NCBI GenBank assembly: GCA_020632795.1
Contig: JACKEV010000016.1
Span: 62,001 to 126,000, forward strand
Reading direction: 5' to 3'
Origin: Alphaproteobacteria bacterium
GTDB taxonomy: Bacteria; Myxococcota_A; UBA796; CAJQPC01
DNA length: 64,000 nucleotides
The notes under the pieces were generated by a model that was given only the letters and a program-made list of their open reading frames with translations, was not told the DNA's origin and searched no databases. The position numbers and the translations under genes are program-made. Below are positions 56,528 to 64,000 of this stretch, one piece after another (the first letter of the stretch is position 1; each line of letters opens with the position of its first letter).

Positions 56528-57763
56528 CTACTCGTCCAGGCCCTTGGTGATGTGGAACTCGACCCGGCGGTTCTTCTGCTTGCCCTCGGCGGTCTTGTTG
56601 GTGTCGATGGGCTTCGTCTCGCCGAAGCCGACCGTCTCCAGGCGGCGGGCGTCGACGCCGTGGGCGATGAGGTACTCGAAGACGGCGTCGGCGCGGTCCT
56701 TGGACAGGCGCATGTTGGACTCGTCGCTGCCGTCGCTGTCGGTGTGGCCCTCGATGCGGACCTCGATCTGCGGGTAGTCGTTGAGGACCTGGATGACCGA
56801 GTCGAGGATGCCGTAGCTCTCGGGGCGGATGATCGCCTTGCCGGTCTGGAACTGGATCTGCTCCTCGATGACGATCTGCCGGTTGGCGATCTTCACCTTC
56901 TGGGGCTTGACGTCGGGGCAGCCGTCCTGGTCCAGGTACTCGTTGAAGTTCTCGGGCTCGTTGGGGCACTGGTCGACGTTGTCGAGCAGGCCGTCGCCGT
57001 CGGCGTCGCGGATGGGGCAGCCGTCGGGGGCGACGCCGGGCTCGGACGGGCAGGCGTCCACCGGGTCCATGAAGCCGTCACCGTCGGAGTCGGAGGGCGG
57101 GCAGCCGTTCTCGGTGCCGGGCACGTCGGGGCAGTTGTCCTGCGGGTCGAGGAAGCCGTCGCCGTCGTTGTCCTCGTCGGGGCAGCCGTCGCCGTCCATG
57201 AAGCCGTCGAGGTCCTCGGGCACCATCGGGCAGCCGTCGGTGGTGTCCGGGACCCCGTCCTCGTCGTTGTCCAGGTCGGGGCAGCCGTCGGAGTCCTTGA
57301 AGCCGTCGAGGTCCTCGGGGTCCTTCGGACAGGGGTCGGCGTCGTCCAGGATGCCGTCGCCGTCGGTGTCGTAGACGATGTCGGGGCAGCCGTCCTCGTC
57401 GGCGACGCCGTCGAAGTCCTCGGGCTCGTCGGGGCAGTCGTCGACGTCGTCGGTGATGCCGTCCCCGTCGCGGTCCTTGGGGATGCAGCTCGGGGCGGTG
57501 TTCAGGGCGATGGAGGCGTTCTCCAGCGCGATGTCCAGGTGCTCCCGGGCGCGGCCGGGGTCGCCCTGCCGGAACTCCAGCTCGGTGAACGCGAGATGGG
57601 ACTGCGCCATCGCGTACTCGTAGGGGGTGCACTCCTTCGCGTTGAGGGCGCCGGCCTCCTCGAACATGCGGGTGGCCTCGGCGTGGTCACGCTGGAGGGT
57701 CTCCAGGCGCACGCACCCGGACGCCAGCAGCACCACCAGCGCGGCGACGCGGGGGGGGCTCAC
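56528..57763 (-). CDS. OmpA-family lipoprotein with thrombospondin type 3 repeats
   Basis: A 411-residue protein. VSPPRVAALVVLLASGC is a signal with an ASGC lipobox (GTG start). A helical segment is followed by about eight Asp-rich units (DRDGDGITDDVDDCPDEPE type) that bind Ca2+. The C-terminal OmpA domain (about 300-411) has GHTDSDGSDESNMRLSKDRAD, whose Asp and Arg hold peptidoglycan. GTGA at 57760-57763 couples it to the upstream lipoprotein. The two probably anchor the outer membrane to the cell wall together. Confidence 0.93.
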   Translation of the reverse strand: MSPPRVAALVVLLASGCVRLETLQRDHAEATRMFEEAGALNAKECTPYEYAMAQSHLAFTELEFRQGDPGRAREHLDIALENASIALNTAPSCIPKDRDGDGITDDVDDCPDEPEDFDGVADEDGCPDIVYDTDGDGILDDADPCPKDPEDLDGFKDSDGCPDLDNDEDGVPDTTDGCPMVPEDLDGFMDGDGCPDEDNDGDGFLDPQDNCPDVPGTENGCPPSDSDGDGFMDPVDACPSEPGVAPDGCPIRDADGDGLLDNVDQCPNEPENFNEYLDQDGCPDVKPQKVKIANRQIVIEEQIQFQTGKAIIRPESYGILDSVIQVLNDYPQIEVRIEGHTDSDGSDESNMRLSKDRADAVFEYLIAHGVDARRLETVGFGETKPIDTNKTAEGKQKNRRVEFHITKGLDE

Positions 57764-58188
57764 TCGTCCCACTCGAAGTCCTCCTCGTCCTCGTCGGGGG
57801 CGGACTGGCGGTTGATCTCTTCGGGGACGAAGTCCTCGGTCTCCTCGAGGTTCTCGAGGATCTCGTGGCGCCGCTGGGCGTCGTCGTCGGTGGCGCCGTA
57901 GAGGGCCATCTCCTCGGCCTGGCGGCAATAGTCGAGGGCCTTGCGGGCCAGCTCCTCGGCGTCGCCGTAGTCGGAGTAGCCCCACTCCTCGCGGGCCTTG
58001 AGGCGGTACTGCTCGGCCAGGGTGTACTCGTAGAGGGCGCGGGCTTCGGCGTCGGCTTCGCGGGCGTCGCCCCAGGCGTCCTCGACCTGGGCCATCGGCA
58101 CGGTCGCCTTGATCGCGGTGCAGCCCCCCTGGAGGGCCAGGGCGGTGAGAGCCAGCGTGGCTGCGAGGGATGAGGTGCGCACGTTCAT
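57760..58188 (-). CDS. DUF4398-like lipoprotein
   Basis: A 142-residue lipoprotein with an ALQGGC lipobox (signal MNVRTSSLAATLALTALALQGGC, read in parts). The helical mature part (AQVEDAWGDAREADAEARALYEYTLAEQYRLKAREE, in parts) resembles DUF4398/OmpA-associated helical domains. A similar helix pattern is at the N-terminus of the next gene (TPYEYAMAQSHLAFTELEFR). The C-terminus is strongly acidic. GGAG before ATG 58188 decides the start. It is read with the OmpA gene through a four-base overlap. Confidence 0.8.
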   Translation of the reverse strand: MNVRTSSLAATLALTALALQGGCTAIKATVPMAQVEDAWGDAREADAEARALYEYTLAEQYRLKAREEWGYSDYGDAEELARKALDYCRQAEEMALYGATDDDAQRRHEILENLEETEDFVPEEINRQSAPDEDEEDFEWDE

Positions 58189-58256
58189 CACGCTCCGAGG
58201 CGACGCGACCATGATTGGAGCCCGATGCGGGCCCGCTGTCAAGTCGGCGGCCCCGA

Positions 58257-60515
58257 TCACTGATCTTCCCGGGGGGCGCCGGCGGGCGCGGCGCGGTGCT
58301 CCACCTCGTGGTGCTCCCGGCCGGCCTTCTCACCGGCTTCGGGGTCTTCGGGCTGCGGAGGGCGGTCTTCGTCGGGCGGCTCGGGCGCCCCGGAGGGTTC
58401 GCCGTCGGGGCTCGGCGCGCCCAGATCGGGCAGCGGCCCCTCGAAGGCGTCGATCAGCGTGGAGAGATCGAAGACCGACATGAAGTACCGGTTGGGCATC
58501 TCCTGGTCCGGCAGGTTCACCTCGTGGGAGGACCAGGGCACGTAGACCGGGCCGTCGGGCACGCTGAACTCGTTGCCGGGGTAGTCGAACCAGGCCACCT
58601 CGACGACCTCGCGGGCGGTCAGGCCCAGGCGCTGCTCCAGGCGGCGCACCACGTCGCGGTAGAGCAGGGGTCCGGTTGCAGGATCCACAAGGTAATACCC
58701 ACGCTCGTGGACGATCATGTAGCGGTAGTTGGACGAGACCAGCAGCTCCGTCAGGTCGTTGACGTCCAGCTCGTCGATCGCAGTCTCGGTGGGGGTCCGG
58801 GAGAGGGAGAGCAGGGTGTCGCCGGCCTCGCGGCCGTAGAGGTCCTGCTTCGCGAGGTAGCGCATGCGCGCGCCGGGGGCGCCCCCGGCGCCCTCCTCCC
58901 GGAACGGCGGGGGGACCGCGGGGGGGGTGGCCCAGCCCCGGTAGACCTTCCACTGGTGGTGGAGCTGGTAGTAGTAGAGCAGGTCCTGCTGCCGCTCCAG
59001 GGGTAGCTCGATGACGCCGGCCTGCTCCTCGGGGTCCAGCTCCTGGAGGTAGAAGTCCGGCACGAACAGGGCGGAGACCTTCAGGGGCGCGCGCCACATG
59101 GTGGGCTGGAAGGAGCCTTTGGCCACCGGGCCGATCTCCCAGCGGTAGCTGACCTGCAGCAGCGTCGCGACGATGGCCAGCAGCGCGGTGCCCCGCCGCA
59201 GCCAGGCGCCGCCCGGCACCCGGGAGAGCCCCAGGGCGACCAGGGCCACCGAGGCCACGGCCACCATCGAGCCCATGCGGTAGGGCCCGAACATGCGGCT
59301 CATGCCCGGGACCCACTGGAACATCGCGGTGTAGGGCATGCGGAAGACCCAGGCGTCCGCCACCGTCACGACCTTGGAGCTGTCCAGGTCGCCGCCCCAC
59401 TTGAGGAAGGGGCCCAGCGTGCCCGCCCAGAACACCAGGAACACCACCAGCCAGAACCGCCCCCGGGTGCGCGGCCCCGGGCGCAGGAACACCGCCGGCA
59501 GCACGCCGCCAAGGAAGACCACCATCGGCAGCGCCCGGGGGTGGGCCGGGTTGATGAGGTAGTCCGCCGACCAGGACGACATGATGGTCCGGTTCAGCGA
59601 CGAGAGCACGTTCTCCTCGTAGGTCGAGGGCCGCAGCGGCACGTCACGGATGACGTCGTACTCGGGGAAGGGGAGGAAGAAGCTCAGCTCCGGGAGGGTG
59701 GCGCCCTGCCCGACCGTCTCGCCGCTGCCCTCCCCGAGGATGTAGGGCAGGGCGAAGGCGCCCCCGACCACGGCGGTGGTCAGCAGCAGCGGCCCCAGCC
59801 AGCGCACGAGCTGGCCCAGCAGCAGGCTGCCGCGGCGGATCCACAGCAGGCGCAGCAGCCAGATCCCGAAGAACATACCGGCGAACAGCCCGTAGAACCA
59901 GTAGAACGCCCCGGCCAGGCCCAGGCAGAGGCCGGCGAGCGCCCCGGCCTGGGGGGTCTGACGGTCCTCGGCCCGGAAGAGCAGCACCGGGAACAGCAGC
60001 ACCCACCACAGCACCACCTGCCGCAGCCCGGAGCCGTGGATGTCCTGGATGTTCAGCGGGTTGATGACCGCGACCAGCCCCGCGGCCAGGGCGACCGAGC
60101 GGTGCCGGGTGATGCTGCGCGCCAGGGCGTAGCCGCACAGCCCGTCCCCCACCAGGATGAGCAGCACCTTGACGTTGTAGTGGGCCGGCAGGCCCAGGAA
60201 CCACTGCAGGGGGTAGGAGATCAGCAGCACGTCCAGGATGTTGCCGGTCTCCGGGTAGCGGCCGAGGGACAGGAAGGTCATCCCCCGGTCGAGGAGCCCC
60301 AGGTCGCTGTCGGCCAGCGCCTCCATCTCCATGAAGTGCCAGCCGTACCGCCACAGCCAGCCGCCCAGCTCGCCGCCGCCGATGATGACGTCGTCCAGGT
60401 GGAGGATGGCGGGCCAGGTGATGGCGGCGGCGGCGGCCAGGTACAGCGCTGCCGGAGGGAGGGTCTCCTCCACGGCGCGGCGGAGCTGCCGGAGCCGGTC
60501 CTGGCTGCGGGTCAC
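58257..60515 (-). CDS. Large polytopic membrane protein, GT-C-like
   Basis: A 752-residue protein with about twelve N-terminal to central membrane helices and a soluble C-terminal third (about 480-752). The early motif GGGELGGWLWRYGWHFMEME lies in the first loop, as the DTWNHAWGMWW motif does in its neighbour. The layout resembles GT-C/YfhO-like glycosyltransferases that use lipid-linked sugars, but the catalytic Asp is not identified. The tail ends in a Pro/Glu-rich charged stretch. GTG 60515 overlaps the stop of its upstream paralogue. Possible role: surface polysaccharide or protein glycosylation. Confidence 0.75.
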   Translation of the reverse strand: MTRSQDRLRQLRRAVEETLPPAALYLAAAAAITWPAILHLDDVIIGGGELGGWLWRYGWHFMEMEALADSDLGLLDRGMTFLSLGRYPETGNILDVLLISYPLQWFLGLPAHYNVKVLLILVGDGLCGYALARSITRHRSVALAAGLVAVINPLNIQDIHGSGLRQVVLWWVLLFPVLLFRAEDRQTPQAGALAGLCLGLAGAFYWFYGLFAGMFFGIWLLRLLWIRRGSLLLGQLVRWLGPLLLTTAVVGGAFALPYILGEGSGETVGQGATLPELSFFLPFPEYDVIRDVPLRPSTYEENVLSSLNRTIMSSWSADYLINPAHPRALPMVVFLGGVLPAVFLRPGPRTRGRFWLVVFLVFWAGTLGPFLKWGGDLDSSKVVTVADAWVFRMPYTAMFQWVPGMSRMFGPYRMGSMVAVASVALVALGLSRVPGGAWLRRGTALLAIVATLLQVSYRWEIGPVAKGSFQPTMWRAPLKVSALFVPDFYLQELDPEEQAGVIELPLERQQDLLYYYQLHHQWKVYRGWATPPAVPPPFREEGAGGAPGARMRYLAKQDLYGREAGDTLLSLSRTPTETAIDELDVNDLTELLVSSNYRYMIVHERGYYLVDPATGPLLYRDVVRRLEQRLGLTAREVVEVAWFDYPGNEFSVPDGPVYVPWSSHEVNLPDQEMPNRYFMSVFDLSTLIDAFEGPLPDLGAPSPDGEPSGAPEPPDEDRPPQPEDPEAGEKAGREHHEVEHRAAPAGAPREDQ

Positions 60516-62257
60516 GGCACCAGCTCATAGACGGCGACGGCCTCGCCCTCCAGGCGCACGGGCTCTCCGAACAGGGTGTCGAGCAACGTCGTCACCATCT
60601 TGCGCTTGTGGTCGGGGTAGAGCGACTCGTGGACCACGATATAGCGGTATCCCTCCGCCCGCAGCATGCGCCCGCCCATGACCAGCTCCAGGTCCGGCAT
60701 CATGCGGGGCAGGTCCAGAGCGCGGCTGGCCTCGAGCTGGATGAGCATCCAGGTCAGCGGGTTTCGCTCCAGGGGGTCGGGCAGGGGGTCGTTCAGGCCG
60801 TAGGGCCCGGGGCGCTCGTGGGCGGTCTGGTACCAGAGGAAGACCGCCCGCTCCAGGTTGGGCAGGGTGATGGGCAGGTCGAGCACCGCGCCGGGCTCAT
60901 GGATGGCCTGGGTGTAGACCTCCGGGATGTCCGCCTCGCAGCGCGGCAGCGGCCACGGGGCCGGGGACAGCAGCAGGATCTCCGCCATCACCAGGGCCGA
61001 CGCCCCGAGCGCCACTCGTGGCGCGGGCTGCCGCAGCCGCTGGGCCAGCGCCCGCGCCCCGAAGCCGGCGAGCACCCCCAGCCCCAGGGTCGCGGGCACC
61101 ACGAAGCGGAAGGGGTGGGAGATGCGGCTGAACAGCGGGAACGCCTTGAAGAAGGGCAGGAAGGGCAGGGGCACCCGCCGCCCGGAGAGGGTGAGGTACT
61201 CCCCGGCGACGTGCAGGTAGGGCCCCAGCGAGAAGACGAGGAAGATGGCGGTCAGCCATATCCAGAGCGACATCTCGCGGCGGGGCCGGTGGCGGGCCAG
61301 CGCGAAGCCGGCCAGGGCGATGGCCACCCAGCCCAGGTAGGTGACGATGAGCAGGTCCTCGCCGTAGAGGGCCTTGAGGTCGGGGGAGTAGTGCGCGCCG
61401 GGCCGGAAGAAGCTGACCAGATCGGTCATGTTGTGGTTGAGCAGGCTGGCCCAGACGAAGTCCGGGTCGCGGGTCACGATGGCGTCCGGGGCGTTCATGC
61501 TCGCCGAGAGACGCAGGAGCACCGGAACCACCAGCACCGAGAACAGCGCTGCCCCCGCCACGGTCCAGCCGATGAAGGGCCCCCAGCGCACCAGCCGGGG
61601 CGCGGTGATGATCCGGTGGAGCACCACCAGCACCGACACCAGGATGCCGAACAGCCCGTAGTAGAAGTTGGTCAGCGCGCAGATGGCCAGCGTGAGCCCC
61701 ATCGCGAGCCCGCGCAGGGGGCGCGGCCGCTCCAGGGTCATCAGCAGCGCGAGCACGTAGAGGGGGAGCCAGCCGGTGTTCAGGGACTCGGTGATGCCGT
61801 TGTAGGCCTGCCCCAGGATGTGGGCCCCCGTGCCGTAGACCACCGCCGGGACCGCCGCCAGCCAGTCGTCCCGCAGCACGTGCCGCCCCAGCGCCCAGGC
61901 GCCGAAGGCGTTCCAGGCCAGCGAGAAGATGACCAGCAGGTTGAAGGTGGTCGGGATGTCGAACAGCACCCGCAGAGGCGCGGTGATCACGGCGTTGAAG
62001 GTGTCGATGTAGAAGAGGGTGCCGCCGTGGGGGTGGTTGACCAGGTCCGTGCGCAGCGGGACCTCGCCGGCCTCGAACATGCCCGACTGGATCCACCACA
62101 TGCCCCAGGCGTGGTTCCAGGTGTCGTTGCCCGGGTGCCCCAGGAAGGAGCCGGACAGATCCAGCGCCGCGGGCCAGGTGATCAGCAGCGCGAGGCCCAC
62201 GGAAGCAGCGAGCGCCGCGAGGGAGCTGAGCAGGCCGTTTCGGAGGAGCTGCTGCAT
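60512..62257 (-). CDS. Polytopic membrane protein, GT-C-like paralogue
   Basis: A 581-residue protein with about eleven to twelve helices and a soluble C-terminal domain of about 140 residues. GHPGNDTWNHAWGMWWIQSG in the first loop carries acidic residues where GT-C transferases have their catalytic Asp. The C-terminal YIVVHESLYPD is shared with its neighbour (YMIVHERGYYL), showing that the two are paralogues. Four-base overlap indicates co-translation. Specific donor or acceptor unknown. Confidence 0.76.
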   Translation of the reverse strand: MQQLLRNGLLSSLAALAASVGLALLITWPAALDLSGSFLGHPGNDTWNHAWGMWWIQSGMFEAGEVPLRTDLVNHPHGGTLFYIDTFNAVITAPLRVLFDIPTTFNLLVIFSLAWNAFGAWALGRHVLRDDWLAAVPAVVYGTGAHILGQAYNGITESLNTGWLPLYVLALLMTLERPRPLRGLAMGLTLAICALTNFYYGLFGILVSVLVVLHRIITAPRLVRWGPFIGWTVAGAALFSVLVVPVLLRLSASMNAPDAIVTRDPDFVWASLLNHNMTDLVSFFRPGAHYSPDLKALYGEDLLIVTYLGWVAIALAGFALARHRPRREMSLWIWLTAIFLVFSLGPYLHVAGEYLTLSGRRVPLPFLPFFKAFPLFSRISHPFRFVVPATLGLGVLAGFGARALAQRLRQPAPRVALGASALVMAEILLLSPAPWPLPRCEADIPEVYTQAIHEPGAVLDLPITLPNLERAVFLWYQTAHERPGPYGLNDPLPDPLERNPLTWMLIQLEASRALDLPRMMPDLELVMGGRMLRAEGYRYIVVHESLYPDHKRKMVTTLLDTLFGEPVRLEGEAVAVYELVP

Positions 62258-62331
62258 TCCTTGCCGCTGGGAGGGAGGCCGCCGCGCTGTCGGTGAAGCT
62301 TACGCGGGAGGTTGACGCTACCAGACGGGGC

Positions 62332-63276
62332 GTGTTCGGATCGACATCCGTGCGGCGCTTTCTCCCAACCCCCGCGACGTTGCGGCTCGCCGTGAGCGCG
62401 CTGCTCCTCTGCGCGGGGTGCGCGAGCGAGCCCCAGCCGCTGCCCTCCGCCGAGCAGGCCGCCGAGGCCGACGCCGAGATGGACCACGCGGCGCACCCGC
62501 CGCTCACCCAGCTCCTCTACGACTACGCCTTCCTCCCCAAGTACCAACGCGCCCAGCAGCGCGTGCGGCTGCTCATCTGGATCCGGCACATGGACCTGGG
62601 CGCCTACCAGCTCCGGGCCCTGGCCGAGCTGGCCGAGACCGCCCGTCAGGAGCGCGCCCGCATCGAGCAGCAGCAGCTCGAGATCGTGATGCGCTACGAG
62701 CCCGAGATCGCCCAGGCCTACGAGCTGCTGTGGCGCGAGCTGTCGGCGGGGACCGCGCTGGACGACCCGGCGCTGGAGGAGGCCGCGGCGGTGCTGCTGG
62801 ACGCGCGCAAGGAGCACGCCCGCTCCGAGGAGCTGCTGGCGCTGCGGGTCGCGGGGGTGCGCGCGGTGCTGGAGGCGGAGCGCCCCTGGCTGGCGACCCT
62901 GAGCCCCAAGCAGGAGGCTCTGCTCTCCGACGCCCTGTTCCTGCTGCGCCACCGGCTGGACCCCTACGCCAACCCCGGGGACTTCCGGGCGCTGGTGGGC
63001 ACGGTGTTCTCGGCGGGGGACTACGGCACCCTGACGCGGGGCAGCTTCACGCCGGAGGACGACCAGCTCGACCTCGCCCGGCTGTGGTCGGACTACAAGC
63101 GCGAGGACATCAACGGCCCGGTGTTCAGCGACGCCCGACGCGAGTTGATCCTCTACATGGTGCTGCTGGAGCCGGCGCTGCCCGAGGCCATCGCGGCGGC
63201 GCTGGGGGAGGCCCCGCCGCCAGCGGGGGAGCCCCCGCCGTCGGAGGGGGAGCCCGCTGGCGCTGCGCCCCAATAG
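62332..63276 (+). CDS. Periplasmic-facing lipoprotein, helical
   Basis: About 314 residues. LRLAVSALLLCAGC is the lipobox region. The mature part is mostly helical and Arg/Glu-rich (ARQERARIEQQQLEIVMRYEPEIAQAYELL) and ends in a Pro/Gly/Glu linker. I recognise no family; it has features of the Spy/LTXXQ-like helical lipoproteins (ALRVAGVRAVLEAERPWLATLSPKQEALL). The start is uncertain: GTG 62332 is used, with GTG 62293 and GTG 62350 in frame. It is divergent from the membrane protein operon. Confidence 0.68.
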   Translation: MFGSTSVRRFLPTPATLRLAVSALLLCAGCASEPQPLPSAEQAAEADAEMDHAAHPPLTQLLYDYAFLPKYQRAQQRVRLLIWIRHMDLGAYQLRALAELAETARQERARIEQQQLEIVMRYEPEIAQAYELLWRELSAGTALDDPALEEAAAVLLDARKEHARSEELLALRVAGVRAVLEAERPWLATLSPKQEALLSDALFLLRHRLDPYANPGDFRALVGTVFSAGDYGTLTRGSFTPEDDQLDLARLWSDYKREDINGPVFSDARRELILYMVLLEPALPEAIAAALGEAPPPAGEPPPSEGEPAGAAPQ

Positions 63277-63320
63277 TTGTAAAGTCAATCGTCGAGCACT
63301 GTACGCCAATGAAGCGTCGC

Positions 63321-63326
63321 GATAGT
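63321..63326 (+). promoter_or_regulatory. Candidate -10 of the Rpn-family gene
   Basis: GATAGT ends eight bases before ATG 63335, with no ribosome site between, so a leaderless transcript is possible. The upstream gap 63277-63320 is AT-rich relative to the region. Confidence 0.35.
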
Positions 63327-63334
63327 TCGGCGGC

Positions 63335-64000
63335 ATGACCCCGCACGACGAGCTCGTCAAGACCATCTTCTCCCGGCCCGAGGTGGCGGATACCCAGCTT
63401 CGCGCTGTGCTCCCACCCGCCTTCGTCGAGGCGCTGGCTGACGAGTTGCCCGAGCTGATGCCGGCGAGCGTCGTCGACGAGTCGTTCCCGGAGCGGCACG
63501 TCGACCTGCTGTTCCGGTTTCGCCTGAAGGGCGGCCGGGACGCTTTCGCGCTTCTGCTGTTCGAGCACCAGTCCGGCGAGGACGGCATGATGCCGTGGCG
63601 CCTGCTGCGCTATGCGGTGCGGATCTGGGAGCGGGAGCAGCGGGAGAACCCCGGGCTGCGTCGTCTGTCGCCGATCGTGCCGGTGGTGCTCTACCACGGC
63701 CCCCGGCCCTGGCGGGCGCCCCGGCGGCTGACCGAGCTGGTGGCCTTGCGCGGCCCGAGCCTGGAGGCTGTGCGCGACGTGGTCCCGGAGTGCGGTTTCA
63801 TCCTGGAGGACCTGGGGCATGTGCCCGATGAGGTGCTGGAGACGCAGGCGCTCATCGGCTTCACCAAGCTGCTCCTCAAGCACGCCCGCGAGGGCAGCCT
63901 GGTGGATCGGCTTCCGCGCTGGCTGGAGACCTGGAAGGCGGCCGAGGCCGTGGGCGGCGCGGGTGCGATGGTTGCGCTGCTGCGGTACATTGCCAGCATC
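63335..64000 (+). CDS. Rpn-family recombination-promoting nuclease/putative transposase (3' truncated)
   Basis: The first 222 residues of a Transposase_31/YhgA-like protein, cut by the window end. HDELVKTIFSRPEVADTQLRAVLPP is the family start. DESFPERHVDLLFRFRL and FALLLFEHQSGEDGMMPWRLLRYAVRIWE contain the Asp and Glu-x-Gln of the PD-(D/E)xK nuclease core, and PIVPVVLYHGPRPW is also typical. Rpn proteins promote RecA-independent recombination and often sit in mobile or variable regions. No terminal repeats are visible. Confidence 0.88.
   Translation, partial: MTPHDELVKTIFSRPEVADTQLRAVLPPAFVEALADELPELMPASVVDESFPERHVDLLFRFRLKGGRDAFALLLFEHQSGEDGMMPWRLLRYAVRIWEREQRENPGLRRLSPIVPVVLYHGPRPWRAPRRLTELVALRGPSLEAVRDVVPECGFILEDLGHVPDEVLETQALIGFTKLLLKHAREGSLVDRLPRWLETWKAAEAVGGAGAMVALLRYIASI

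Noticed and set aside
56900..57480. Repetitive DNA within 56.9-57.5 kb as a separate repeat element
   Set aside because: It codes for the thrombospondin type 3 units of the OmpA-type protein and needs no other explanation.

Overview
The window is about 64 kb of very GC-rich DNA (roughly 70% by eye) with short intergenic gaps, many 4-bp start/stop overlaps (ATGA, GTGA, TTGA) and frequent GTG/TTG starts. The gene mix suggests a member of the Myxococcota (former Deltaproteobacteria): AgmX/PglI-type C-terminal domains, sigma-54 activators with GAFTGA, FHA regulators, HEAT and degenerate HD-GYP pairs, many lipoproteins, and a CPBP protease of the kind that includes candidate myxosortases. This is inferred from gene content only. 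No rRNA, tRNA, insertion sequence, phage or CRISPR array was seen.

Layout. 1-4.4 kb: the end of a secreted protein, a TetR regulator, two small c-type cytochromes, a Fur/PerR regulator, a nitrilase-family amidase and a cytochrome P450. 4.4-8.8 kb (minus): a likely operon of a transglutaminase-like membrane protein, an ABC-2-type ATPase, a lipoprotein and an MlaE/MlaF-like lipid transporter core. 8.8-15.0 kb (plus): two PP2C-cNMP-binding fusions followed by two UbiB/ABC1 kinases; in each pair the first copy has lost catalytic residues and the second keeps them. 15.1-25.4 kb: a propeller lipoprotein, LysR, a TspO-like protein, a catalytic/non-catalytic M16 protease pair, an ACC-synthase-like aminotransferase, a parvulin plus HupE/UreJ pair, an ankyrin protein and a Cys-rich lipoprotein. 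25.4-25.8 kb: a non-coding stretch with a pair of palindromes and at least five stem-loops. 25.8-34 kb: a GH51-like hydrolase, an aldo/keto reductase with a divergent TetR gene and a shared operator, an LRR protein, a histidine kinase/NtrC pair and an FHA-sigma-54 activator. 34-48 kb: structural and signalling proteins (coiled-coil, acidic TPR, AgmX-like, CPBP protease, LarE, degenerate HD-GYP, HEAT, MshEN-receiver-DUF4388, Mrp, WYL) and an array of eight 16-bp repeats.

48.6-56.5 kb is the most distinctive part. An SLC6-like transporter with a small membrane partner is followed by two operons, each preceded by a near-consensus sigma-54 promoter. The first encodes a membrane-anchored FG-GAP/UnbV protein and an UnbU-like membrane protein, a pair known from enediyne clusters but here without any enediyne PKS. 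The second encodes a lipoprotein, an MbnP-type protein and a MbnH-type di-haem enzyme, the pair that modifies tryptophan and binds copper. Their shared promoter type suggests coordinated control, perhaps of a metal- or redox-linked envelope function; this is inference.

56.5-64 kb: an OmpA protein with thrombospondin type 3 repeats and its lipoprotein partner, two large GT-C-like membrane proteins, a lipoprotein, and the start of an Rpn-family nuclease cut by the window end.
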